Assembly: GCA_903934795.1 (NCBI GenBank)
Contig: CAIZPE010000265.1
Coordinates: forward strand, 1 to 38,523
Source: an uncultured bacterium
Lineage (GTDB): Bacteria > Pseudomonadota > Gammaproteobacteria > Burkholderiales > Burkholderiaceae_E
Direction of reading: 5' to 3'
Length of the DNA stretch: 38,523 nt
Program-made: the position numbers and the translations under genes
The notes under the pieces: model-generated
Database searches by the model: none
What the model saw: the letters and a program-made list of their open reading frames with translations, nothing else
What the model was told of the DNA's origin: nothing
Shown here: piece after piece, positions 31,771-38,523 of the stretch
Position numbering within the stretch: the stretch's first letter is position 1
Layout of the letters: each line of letters starts with the position of its first letter

Positions 31771-33345
31771 TCAGGCGCTGCGGGCGGCTTCACGCTCGCG
31801 CAGCCGGAAGCGCTGGATCTTGCCGGTGGCGGTCTTGGGCAGTTCGTCGAGGAACTCGATCAGCCTCGGATACTTGTAGGGCGCGAGCCGCTCCTTGACG
31901 AAGGCCTTGAGGGTCTCGTCGCTGACGCTGGCGCCGGGTTTGAGCACCACGAACGCCTTGGCACGGGTGAGTCCGTCGCCGTCGGTCACGCCGATCACGG
32001 CCGATTCCAGCACCGCGGGGTGCTGCACGAGGGTGGCTTCCACCTCGAAGGGCGAGACATAGATGCCGCTCACCTTGAGCATGTCGTCGCTTCGGCCGGC
32101 ATAGGTGTAGCTGCCATCGGGGTTGCGCAGGTACTTGTCGCCGCTGCGGGTCCAGGCGCCCTGGAAGGTCTCGCGCGACTTCTCGCGGTTGCCCCAGTAC
32201 ATCAGGGCGGCGCTCGGGCCCTCGATGTAGAGATCCCCGGTCTCGCCATCGGGCACCGGGCGGCCCTCGTCGTCGCGCAGTTCGATCCGGTAGCCGGGCA
32301 CCGGCCAGCCGGTGCTGCCGTAGCGCACCGCACCAGGACGGTTCGACAGGAAGATGTGCAGCATCTCGGTGGAGCCGATGCCGTCGATCACATCGACGCC
32401 GAAGTGGGCGCTGAAGCGCTCGCCGAGCTCGGCGGGCAGCGCCTCGCCGGCCGAGGACACCAGCCGCAGCGCCACGGTCTCGCGCGCCGGCAGCGCCGTC
32501 GAGGCGAGCATGCCGGCAAAGCCGGTGGGCGCGCCGTAGAACACCGTCACGCGCTGGTCGTGCCAGCGGCGGAACACCGCGTCCGGGGTCGGGCGCTCGG
32601 CCATCAGCACCACCGTGGCGCCCACGCTCATGGGGAAGGTCAGCGCATTGCCCAGTCCGTAGGCGAAATAGAGTTTGGCGGCCGAGAAGCAGACATCGCC
32701 GTCGCGCAGCCCCAGCACGCCGATGCCGTAGAGCTGCGCCGTCCACCAGGCGTTGCCGTGGCTGTGCACCGTGCCCTTGGGGCGGCCGGTGGAGCCGGAG
32801 GAGTACAGCCAGAAGCCCGGCGCGTCGGGCCCCACCGCCGCGGCCCGGGCTTGCGGTGCGTGGCGCGCGAGCAGATCGGCCATGGCCTCCTGGCCGGGCG
32901 CCGGCGTGAAGGGGCTGCCGGCAACCACCACCGACTTCACCTCGTGGGGGGCCGCCGCCATCGCCTGCCCCAGGACCGGCAGCAGCGCCGCCGACACGAT
33001 CACCGCCTGCGCGCGGCTGTGCGCGAGCATGTAGGCATAGTCGTCGGCGGTGAGCAGGGTGTTCACCGCCACCGGCACGATGCCGGCGTGCAGGGCGCCC
33101 AGGAAGGCCACCGGCCATTCGCAGCAGTCATGCATGAGCAGCAGCACCCGCTCCTCACGGCGCAGACCCAGGCCGAGCAGGGCGCTGGCCATGCGCCGTA
33201 CCTCGTCGGCCAGCGCGCCGTAGCTCAGGCTGCGACGGTCGTCGATGAAGGCGGGCCGTCCGGCCCGGCCCTCGTGGCCGCCGAGCAGGTGGGCAGCGAG
33301 GTTGAAGTCGGCGCCGGGGGGCGCGAGGCGGGCGGTATCGGTCAT
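31771..33345 (-). CDS. bclA: Benzoate-CoA ligase
   Basis: AMP-forming acyl-CoA synthetase of 524 residues that converts benzoate, ATP and CoA to benzoyl-CoA, the first step of the box pathway. The phosphate-binding loop is YSSGSTGRPKG (181-191), the adenylate motif lies in GIGSTEMLHIFLSN, the hinge region is YAGRSDDMLKVSG, and the catalytic lysine is K509 in PKTATGKIQRFRL. The substrate-pocket regions AKLYFAYGLGNALTFP and FYGAPTGFAGML are typical of benzoate-CoA ligases. It is transcribed away from boxR by a strong-looking promoter (TTGACA-17-TAGATT). Identity follows from both sequence and position; some activity on related aryl acids would be expected. Confidence 0.95.
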   Translation of the reverse strand: MTDTARLAPPGADFNLAAHLLGGHEGRAGRPAFIDDRRSLSYGALADEVRRMASALLGLGLRREERVLLLMHDCCEWPVAFLGALHAGIVPVAVNTLLTADDYAYMLAHSRAQAVIVSAALLPVLGQAMAAAPHEVKSVVVAGSPFTPAPGQEAMADLLARHAPQARAAAVGPDAPGFWLYSSGSTGRPKGTVHSHGNAWWTAQLYGIGVLGLRDGDVCFSAAKLYFAYGLGNALTFPMSVGATVVLMAERPTPDAVFRRWHDQRVTVFYGAPTGFAGMLASTALPARETVALRLVSSAGEALPAELGERFSAHFGVDVIDGIGSTEMLHIFLSNRPGAVRYGSTGWPVPGYRIELRDDEGRPVPDGETGDLYIEGPSAALMYWGNREKSRETFQGAWTRSGDKYLRNPDGSYTYAGRSDDMLKVSGIYVSPFEVEATLVQHPAVLESAVIGVTDGDGLTRAKAFVVLKPGASVSDETLKAFVKERLAPYKYPRLIEFLDELPKTATGKIQRFRLREREAARSA

Positions 33346-33418
33346 CGGCAGTCTCCTGTTCGTGGGCTGCCCCTCGATGACCGGGCGGCCTTGGCCGGAT
33401 CGGACGCCGGCCTCGTGT

Positions 33419-33447
33419 TTGCATCCATCAGGAAGATGCAGTATTTT
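33419..33447 (+). promoter_or_regulatory. Candidate boxR promoter
   Basis: TTGCAT (33419-33424) and TATTTT (33442-33447) are separated by 17 bases, in an AT-rich stretch. Transcription would start about 26 bases before the boxR ATG. The -35 is weak (3/6). The shared GGAAGATGCA-N6-TGCTTG element covers the -10, so autorepression by BoxR is likely. Confidence 0.45.
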
Positions 33448-33452
33448 GCTTG
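33431..33452. promoter_or_regulatory. Candidate BoxR operator, bcl/boxR side
   Basis: GGAAGATGCA-N6-TGCTTG occurs here and again before boxC, identical in all 16 fixed bases, spacer length and orientation. It overlaps the boxR -10 and the predicted first bases of the bcl transcript. TGCA occurs at 33420, 33437, 33451 and 33496; TGCA repeats are reported in operators of the related regulator BzdR. Confidence 0.6.
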
Positions 33453-33457
33453 CATGA

Positions 33458-33486
33458 AATCTAAAGCGATCGACTTTTCATGTCAA
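33458..33486 (-). promoter_or_regulatory. Predicted bcl promoter
   Basis: Read on the minus strand: TTGACA (perfect -35, 33486-33481), a 17-base spacer, then TAGATT (4/6 -10, 33463-33458). Transcription would begin near 33451, inside the candidate BoxR operator. The -35 lies within the first codons of boxR as annotated. Confidence 0.65.
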
Positions 33487-34436
33487 GCAATATAGTGCAG
33501 TCCTTGGTATCGCCACCTGCCGAGGCCGATCTGCCTGCCGCAGGTGGCCGCATCCCGGCCGATGGCAAGCATCCTTTCCTGGTGGCGCTTGGCGAGCGGG
33601 TGAGGGCGCTGCGGGCGCGGCGAGGGCGCCCGCGCAAGGCGCTGGCGCGCGACGCGGGGGTGTCCGAGCGTCATCTCGCCAACCTGGAGTACGGGGTGGG
33701 CAACGCGTCCATCCTCGTGCTGCTGCAGGTGGCCCACGCGCTGGACTGCTCGCTGGCCGAGCTGCTGGGTGATGTCAGCACCAGCTCGCCCGAGTGGCTG
33801 ATGATCCGCGAGCTGCTCGCCGGTGCCGACGAGGCCGGGCTGCGCCGCGCCCGTCTCGCGATCGGCGAGGCGCTGGGCAGCGCCGGGCGTGGTCCGGCGC
33901 GCGGCCTGCGGGTGGCGCTGGTCGGGCTGCGCGGGGCGGGCAAGTCCACCCTGGGGGCGCTGCTCGCCGAGGACCTCGGTTTCCCGTTCATCGAGCTCAG
34001 CCGCGAGATCGAGCGGCTCGCCGGTTGCACCGTGGGCGAGATCCAGGCGCTCTACGGCGCGACGGCCTACCGCCGCTACGAGCGTCGGGCGCTCGAGGAG
34101 GTGATCCGGGACCGTGCCGAGGCGGTGATCGCCACCCCGGGCGGCCTCGTGTCCGATCCGGGCAGCTTCACGCTGCTGCTCGATCACTGCACCACCGTCT
34201 GGCTGCAGGCCCTGCCCGAGGACCATCTGCGGCGGGTGGCGGCCCAGGGCGATCTGCGGCCGATGGCAGCCAGCCGCGAGGCGCTGGAGGACCTCAAGAA
34301 CATCCTCGCCGGGCGCGCCGCCTTCTACGCCAAGGCGGATCTGGCGCTGGACACGAGCGCCAGCCCGCTCGACGCCACGTTCGCCGCCTTGCGCCGCCTC
34401 GTCCGGGAATCCCTGCGCCTGCCGCTGGCAGCATGA
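33480..34436 (+). CDS. boxR: BoxR-type regulator: HTH plus shikimate kinase-like domain
   Basis: Transcriptional repressor of the benzoyl-CoA pathway, 318 residues. The N-terminal XRE-type helix-turn-helix covers about 37-96 (LGERVRALRARRG, RKALARDAGVSERHLANLE). A shikimate kinase-like domain follows (about 143-315) with the P-loop GLRGAGKSTLG (from residue 149). This fusion is characteristic of BzdR and BoxR, where the kinase-like part binds benzoyl-CoA and relieves repression. It stands between bcl (divergent) and boxC. The start is uncertain: this ATG has no ribosome site and the bcl -35 lies within its first codons, so a downstream TTG or GTG start, or a leaderless message, is possible. 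Confidence 0.93.
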   Translation: MSSNIVQSLVSPPAEADLPAAGGRIPADGKHPFLVALGERVRALRARRGRPRKALARDAGVSERHLANLEYGVGNASILVLLQVAHALDCSLAELLGDVSTSSPEWLMIRELLAGADEAGLRRARLAIGEALGSAGRGPARGLRVALVGLRGAGKSTLGALLAEDLGFPFIELSREIERLAGCTVGEIQALYGATAYRRYERRALEEVIRDRAEAVIATPGGLVSDPGSFTLLLDHCTTVWLQALPEDHLRRVAAQGDLRPMAASREALEDLKNILAGRAAFYAKADLALDTSASPLDATFAALRRLVRESLRLPLAA

Positions 34437-34452
34437 TGCAGTGGGCAGGGTT

Positions 34453-34474
34453 GGAAGATGCAACAAAATGCTTG
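34453..34474. promoter_or_regulatory. Candidate BoxR operator, boxC side
   Basis: Second copy of GGAAGATGCA-N6-TGCTTG, identical to the bcl/boxR copy outside the six-base spacer. Its last three bases overlap the -35 of the boxC promoter, so a bound protein would block RNA polymerase. A further TGCA lies at 34437, directly after the boxR stop. Confidence 0.6.
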
Positions 34475-34500
34475 ATTCGGAAAAATTAAAGCACTATGAT
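34472..34500 (+). promoter_or_regulatory. Predicted boxCBA promoter
   Basis: TTGATT (34472-34477) and TATGAT (34495-34500, 5/6) with an ideal 17-base spacer in an AT-rich island. Transcription would start near 34507, giving a leader of about 46 bases before the boxC GTG. This also rules out the in-frame ATG at 34496, which lies inside the -10. Confidence 0.7.
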
Positions 34501-34552
34501 GCGTATGCCGCGTGCCGATCCGGTACGCCTTTCCGCACACCAGGAGACTGCC

Positions 34553-36211
34553 GTGACCCAAGCCGATCGCGTCGACTACCAAACCAGTCCTGACCGCTAC
34601 CGCCACTGGAAGCTCAGCTTCGATGGCCCGGTCGCCACCCTGGCGGCCGATTTCGACGAGAACGGCGGTCTGCGCGCAGGCTACAAGCTCAAGCTCAACA
34701 GCTATGACCTCGGGGTCGACATCGAGCTGAACGACGCCCTCAACCGCATCCGTTTCGAGCACCCCGAGGTGCGCACGGTGGTGCTCACCAGCCTCAAGGA
34801 CAAGGTGTTCTGCTCGGGTGCCAACATCTTCATGCTCGGGGTGAGCAGCCATGCCTGGAAGGTGAACTTCTGCAAGTTCACCAACGAGACCCGCAACAGC
34901 ATGGAAGACTCTTCGGCGAACAGCGGACTGAAGTTCCTGGCCGCGGTCAACGGCGCCTGCGCCGGCGGCGGCTACGAGCTGGCGCTGGCCTGCGACGAGA
35001 TTCTGCTGGTTGACGACCGCTCCTCGGCGGTCAGCCTGCCCGAGGTGCCGCTGCTGGGCGTGCTGCCGGGCACCGGCGGGCTCACCCGCGTCACCGACAA
35101 GCGCCATGTGCGCCATGACCTTGCCGACATCTTCTGCACCACCACCGAGGGCGTGCGCGGGCAGAAGGCCAAGGAGTGGCGGCTGGTCGACGATATCGCC
35201 CGGCCGGCGGCGTTCGCGCAGAAGGTGCGCGAGCGGGCGCAGGCGCTGGCCGCGCTCAGCGACCGCCCGGCCGACGCCCGCGGCGTGAGCCTCAGTCCGC
35301 TGCCGCGGCGCATCGAGGCCGATGCGATCCGCTACCGCCATGTCGCGGTGACCATCGACCGCACCCGCCGCACCGCCACCATCACGGTGAGTGCGCCGCA
35401 GGGCCCGCAGCCCGCCGATCTCGCCGGCATCGAGGCTGCCGGTGATGCCTGGTATCCGCTCGCCCTGGCCCGCGAACTCGATGACGCCATTCTCGAGATG
35501 CGCACCAACGAGCTCGACATCGGCACCTGGCTGATCCGCACCGAGGGCGATCCGGCCGCGGTCCTGGCCATGGACGCCACGCTGGTGGCGCATCGCGACC
35601 ACTGGCTGGTGCGCGAGACCATCGGCCTGCTGCGCCGCGCCTTCGCCCGCCTCGATGTGTCCTCGCGCAGCCTGTTCGCGCTGATCGACCAGGCCAGCTG
35701 CTTTGCCGGCAGCTTCCTCGAGCTGGCCCTGGCCTGCGACCGCAGCTACCAGCTTGCGCTGCCCGACAGCCCCGAGGCCGCACCGACGATCACGGTGTCG
35801 GATGCCAACTTCGGCCTGTACCCCATGGTCACCGGCCAGAGCCGCCTGCAGCGCCGCTTCTACGACGAGCAGCCGGCGCTCGACGCGGTGCGCGCCGCCG
35901 CCGGCCGTCCGCTCGATGGCGCCGCCGCCTTCGCGCTCGGCCTGATCACCAGCCAGCCGGATGACATCGACTGGGCCGACGAGATCCGGATCGCGGTCGA
36001 GGAGCGGGTGGCCATGTCGCCCGACGCGCTCACCGGCATGGAAGCCAACCTGCGCTTCAACGGCCCCGAGAACCTCTTCACCCGCGTCTTCGGCCGCCTC
36101 ACCGCCTGGCAGAACTGGATCTTCCAGCGTCCCAACGCAGTTGGCGAGAAGGGCGCGCTGAAGGTCTACGGCAAGGGCGACAAGGCCGCCTTCGACTGGA
36201 ACCGGGTCTGA
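34553..36211 (+). CDS. boxC: Benzoyl-CoA-dihydrodiol lyase / 2,3-epoxybenzoyl-CoA dihydrolase
   Basis: Ring-opening enzyme of the box pathway, 552 residues. It turns 2,3-epoxybenzoyl-CoA and water into 3,4-dehydroadipyl-CoA semialdehyde and formate. Two crotonase-like halves are visible: the first with DKVFCSGANIFML, AAVNGACAGGGYELALAC and SLPEVPLLGVLPGTGG; the second with SLFALIDQASCFAGSFLELALAC and FGLYPMVTGQSRL. The full-length match, the conserved C-terminus (FGRLTAWQNWIFQRPNAVG) and the position next to boxB make the call firm. The start is GTG with AGGAGA five bases upstream. A strong promoter and the candidate BoxR operator precede it; boxB follows after 88 bases. Confidence 0.96.
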   Translation: MTQADRVDYQTSPDRYRHWKLSFDGPVATLAADFDENGGLRAGYKLKLNSYDLGVDIELNDALNRIRFEHPEVRTVVLTSLKDKVFCSGANIFMLGVSSHAWKVNFCKFTNETRNSMEDSSANSGLKFLAAVNGACAGGGYELALACDEILLVDDRSSAVSLPEVPLLGVLPGTGGLTRVTDKRHVRHDLADIFCTTTEGVRGQKAKEWRLVDDIARPAAFAQKVRERAQALAALSDRPADARGVSLSPLPRRIEADAIRYRHVAVTIDRTRRTATITVSAPQGPQPADLAGIEAAGDAWYPLALARELDDAILEMRTNELDIGTWLIRTEGDPAAVLAMDATLVAHRDHWLVRETIGLLRRAFARLDVSSRSLFALIDQASCFAGSFLELALACDRSYQLALPDSPEAAPTITVSDANFGLYPMVTGQSRLQRRFYDEQPALDAVRAAAGRPLDGAAAFALGLITSQPDDIDWADEIRIAVEERVAMSPDALTGMEANLRFNGPENLFTRVFGRLTAWQNWIFQRPNAVGEKGALKVYGKGDKAAFDWNRV

Positions 36212-36299
36212 GGCGCGCGCGCCCAGACCAGCCCTCCGATACCTGCGCTCCCGGCAAACCCGCTGGCCGGTGGCGCATCCGAACCTCCCAGGAGCACCC

Positions 36300-37727
36300 A
36301 TGTCCGCGATCAACTACACCGACAAGATCCCCAACAACGTCAACCTCGCCGAGGACCGCACCCTGCAGCGTGCCCTGGAGCAGTGGCAGCCGAACTACCT
36401 GAACTGGTGGAACGACATGGGCCCCGACGGCAGCCAGGACTTCGATGTCTACCTGCGCACCGCGGTGAGCGTCGACCCGCAGGGCTGGGCGCAGTTCGGC
36501 CATGTGAAGATGCCCGATTACCGCTGGGGCATCTTCCTGAATCCGGCCGAGAAGGACCGTCGCATCCATTTCGGTGACCATCTCGGCGAGGCCGCCTGGC
36601 AGGATGTGCCCGGCGAGTATCGCGCCAACCTGCGCCGCATCATCGTCACCCAGGGCGACACCGAGCCGGCATCGGTGGAGCAGCAGCGCCATCTTGGCCT
36701 GACCGCGCCCAGCCAGTACGACCTGCGCAACCTCTTCCAGGTCAATGTCGAGGAAGGCCGGCATCTCTGGGCCATGGTCTACCTGCTGCACAAGTACTTC
36801 GGCCGCGACGGGCGCGAGGAGGGCGAGGCGCTGCTCGAGCGGCGCAGCGGCGAGCAGGACAACCCGCGCATCCTGCAGGCCTTCAACGAGAAGACGCCCG
36901 ACTGGCTGAGCTTCTTCATGTTCACCTACTTCACCGACCGCGATGGCAAGTTCCAGCTCTGCGCGCTGGCCGAGAGCGCCTTCGATCCCCTGGCCCGCAC
37001 CACGAAGTTCATGCTCACCGAAGAGGCGCACCACATGTTCGTGGGCGAGTCGGGCGTGAGCCGGGTCATCCAGCGCACCTGCCAGGTGATGAACGCGCTC
37101 AAGACCGACGATCCGCGCAAGCTGCGCGAGGCCGGCGTGATCGACCTGCCCACCCTGCAGCGTTACCTGAACTTCCACTTCAGCGTGACCATCGACCTTT
37201 TCGGCGCCGACGAGTCGAGCAACGCCGCCACCTTCTACAGCACCGGCCTGAAGGGCCGCTACGAGGAGGGCAAGCGCAACGACGACCATCAGCTGCGCGG
37301 CAACAGCTACACCGTGCTCGGCGTGCAGGGCGGCCAGCTGATCGAGCGCGAGGTGCCGATGCTCAATGCGCTCAACGAGGTGCTGCGTGACGACTACATC
37401 CGCGACAGCATCGGCGGCGTCGAGCGCTGGAACCGGGTGATCGAGAAAGCCGGCATTCCGTTCCGGCTGAAGGCCCCGCACAAGGCCTTCCACCGCAACA
37501 TCGGTTCGCTCTCGGGCGTGAAGGTGTCGCCCGAGGGGCGGGTGGTGAGCGAGGCCGAGTGGGCGGCGCGGGTCGATGACTGGCTGCCCTCCGAGACCGA
37601 TCGCGCCTTCGTCGCCAGCCTGATGGGCCGTGTGGTCGAGCCGGGCAAGTTCGCCAACTGGATCGCGCCGCCGGCGGTGGGCATCAACCGCCAGCCCGCC
37701 GATTTCGAGTACATCCGGTTCGCCTGA
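36300..37727 (+). CDS. boxB: Benzoyl-CoA 2,3-epoxidase, oxygenase component
   Basis: Di-iron monooxygenase of 475 residues that epoxidises benzoyl-CoA with O2 and electrons from BoxA. The candidate iron ligands, all visible, are E122 (QGDTEP), E152 and H155 (NVEEGRHLW), D213 (YFTDRDG), and E242 and H245 (LTEEAHHMF). I assigned these by motif and by spacing to the Azoarcus enzyme as I recall it. AGGAG five bases before the ATG supports the start. The protein is cytoplasmic. It follows boxC and precedes boxA by 46 bases, with no sign of a separate promoter, so boxCBA is one operon. Confidence 0.96.
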   Translation: MSAINYTDKIPNNVNLAEDRTLQRALEQWQPNYLNWWNDMGPDGSQDFDVYLRTAVSVDPQGWAQFGHVKMPDYRWGIFLNPAEKDRRIHFGDHLGEAAWQDVPGEYRANLRRIIVTQGDTEPASVEQQRHLGLTAPSQYDLRNLFQVNVEEGRHLWAMVYLLHKYFGRDGREEGEALLERRSGEQDNPRILQAFNEKTPDWLSFFMFTYFTDRDGKFQLCALAESAFDPLARTTKFMLTEEAHHMFVGESGVSRVIQRTCQVMNALKTDDPRKLREAGVIDLPTLQRYLNFHFSVTIDLFGADESSNAATFYSTGLKGRYEEGKRNDDHQLRGNSYTVLGVQGGQLIEREVPMLNALNEVLRDDYIRDSIGGVERWNRVIEKAGIPFRLKAPHKAFHRNIGSLSGVKVSPEGRVVSEAEWAARVDDWLPSETDRAFVASLMGRVVEPGKFANWIAPPAVGINRQPADFEYIRFA

Positions 37728-37773
37728 TCCGGCTCGCATCCCATCGACGATCCACCGCTTCCGGAGACACGCC

Positions 37774-38523
37774 ATGAACGCCGTCGACGATCCCGTGATC
37801 CGGCAGCACCTGATCGATCCCGAGATCTGCATCCGCTGCAACACCTGCGAATCGATCTGTCCGGTGGGTGCGATCACCCATGACTCGCGCAACTATGTGG
37901 TCGATGCCGAGAAGTGCAACCAGTGCCTCGACTGCATCTCGCCGTGTCCCACCGGATCGATCGACAACTGGCGCGCGGTGCCGCGGGCGCGGGCCTACCG
38001 GATCGAGGAGCAACTGGGCTGGGACGCGCTGCCGGCCGAGCTCAGCCCCGAGCAGCTCGGCGGCCTGGCAGCGGCTGACAACGACGCCGCGCCGGCGCAG
38101 CCCGATCCCCTGCTGGCGTCTGCGGCCGAGCCGCTGATCGATGCCCGGCCGGCATTCACCGCAGCCCGCTATGGTTCGGTCCTGCCGCCCTGGTCGGCGG
38201 CCCACCCGTTCACCAACCTCTACGGACCCAAGGCGGCGCGCCGCTCGATCAGCGCCACTGTGACCGGCAACTTCCGCGTGACCGCGATCGGGCGCGATTA
38301 CGACACCCACCACATCGTGCTCGACTTCGGCGCCATGCCTTTCCCGGTGCTCGAGGGTCAGTCGATCGGCATCCTGCCACCCGGGCTCGACGACCAGGGG
38401 CGCCCGCATCACCCCCGACAGTATTCGGTGGCCAGCCCGCGCAACGGCGAGCGTCCCGGCTACAACAACCTGTCGCTCACGGTGAAGCGGGTGCTCAAGG
38501 ACCATCAGGGCCGGCCGGTGCGC
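37774..38523 (+). CDS. boxA: Benzoyl-CoA epoxidase reductase component, 5' part
   Basis: NADPH-dependent reductase that feeds electrons to BoxB. It is truncated by the window end after 250 codons, with no stop. The N-terminus is a two-[4Fe-4S] ferredoxin: C19, C22, C25 and C29 ([12 protein letters not shown]), then C48, C51, C54 and C58 ([12 protein letters not shown]). A linker of about 65 residues rich in Ala and Pro leads to a ferredoxin-NADP reductase-like part that begins near residue 150; its FAD-binding RQYSVASP motif is visible close to the break. GGAGA six bases before the ATG supports the start. The missing part should hold the NADP domain. Confidence 0.95.
   Translation, partial: MNAVDDPVIRQHLIDPEICIRCNTCESICPVGAITHDSRNYVVDAEKCNQCLDCISPCPTGSIDNWRAVPRARAYRIEEQLGWDALPAELSPEQLGGLAAADNDAAPAQPDPLLASAAEPLIDARPAFTAARYGSVLPPWSAAHPFTNLYGPKAARRSISATVTGNFRVTAIGRDYDTHHIVLDFGAMPFPVLEGQSIGILPPGLDDQGRPHHPRQYSVASPRNGERPGYNNLSLTVKRVLKDHQGRPVR

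Noticed and set aside
32020-33495. 491-codon open frame on the + strand opposite the benzoate-CoA ligase
   Set aside because: Antisense shadow with Gly/His/Arg-rich translation; the ligase is complete.
34496-34552. In-frame upstream ATG of boxC (adding 19 residues)
   Set aside because: The ATG lies inside the predicted -10 (TATGAT) and has no ribosome site; the GTG at 34553 has AGGAGA at proper spacing.
34325-36313. 662-codon open frame on the minus strand opposite boxC
   Set aside because: Antisense shadow of boxC; biased composition, no domain, and it would cross the mapped promoter region.
36099-37892. 597-codon open frame on the minus strand opposite boxB
   Set aside because: Antisense to boxB, which is full length with all iron-ligand motifs; the translation shows no domain.

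Overview
The window looks like chromosomal DNA of a high-GC betaproteobacterium, most likely order Burkholderiales. The evidence is uniformly GC-rich coding sequence, four Bug-type periplasmic solute receptors (an expansion typical of Bordetella, Cupriavidus and relatives), and an aerobic benzoyl-CoA (box) cluster of the Azoarcus/Burkholderia kind. Thirty-one protein genes are packed with no gap larger than about 205 bases. I see no tRNA, rRNA, insertion sequence, prophage or CRISPR array. The first gene (ABC permease) and the last (boxA) run off the window ends.

Bases 1-1983 (+) hold the end of a glutamate/aspartate-type ABC transporter (gltK fragment, gltL) and an enoyl-CoA hydratase. An amidase (-) and a Bug receptor (+) diverge at about 3.5 kb. 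From 10.2 down to 4.6 kb on the minus strand lies a tightly spaced run: CorC-like membrane protein, adducin-type class II aldolase homologue, MmgE/PrpD enzyme, Bug receptor and 2-hydroxyacid dehydrogenase. Two of its junctions overlap (8 and 4 bases), so it is probably co-transcribed and may encode an uncharacterised carboxylate catabolic route.

Bases 10.3-22.5 kb are mixed: a dienelactone hydrolase-like enzyme, an exported caspase-like (C14) protein with a 9-residue repeat linker, an MBL-fold hydrolase paired with a NiCoT-like transporter, a three-subunit molybdenum hydroxylase with a form II CO-dehydrogenase-like motif, a FecR-domain protein, a PnuC-like transporter and a PAS-GGDEF diguanylate cyclase.

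Bases 22.6-31.7 kb hold a Tat-exported amidohydrolase plus Bug receptor, then an LctP-family permease diverging from a gamma-glutamyltransferase-like protein, a second 2-hydroxyacid dehydrogenase, an enolase-superfamily dehydratase and a fourth Bug receptor. Both this and the 4.6-8.9 kb run combine a 2-hydroxyacid dehydrogenase with a Bug receptor. In both dehydrogenases the residue at the usual catalytic Glu position is not Glu.

Bases 31.8 kb to the end are the box pathway: benzoate-CoA ligase (-), then boxR, boxC, boxB and boxA (+). Benzoate is activated to its CoA thioester, epoxidised by BoxAB with NADPH and O2, and ring-opened by BoxC. The two promoter regions are AT-rich and share a 22-base element, GGAAGATGCA-N6-TGCTTG, which is the best candidate for the BoxR operator. 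It sits at the bcl/boxR divergent promoters and against the -35 of the boxC promoter.

The most rewarding items for follow-up are the box operator layout, the two Bug/2-hydroxyacid dehydrogenase gene sets, the form II hydroxylase in M-S-L order, and the repeat-bearing caspase-like protein. Function calls rest on motif recognition by eye; no database search was possible.
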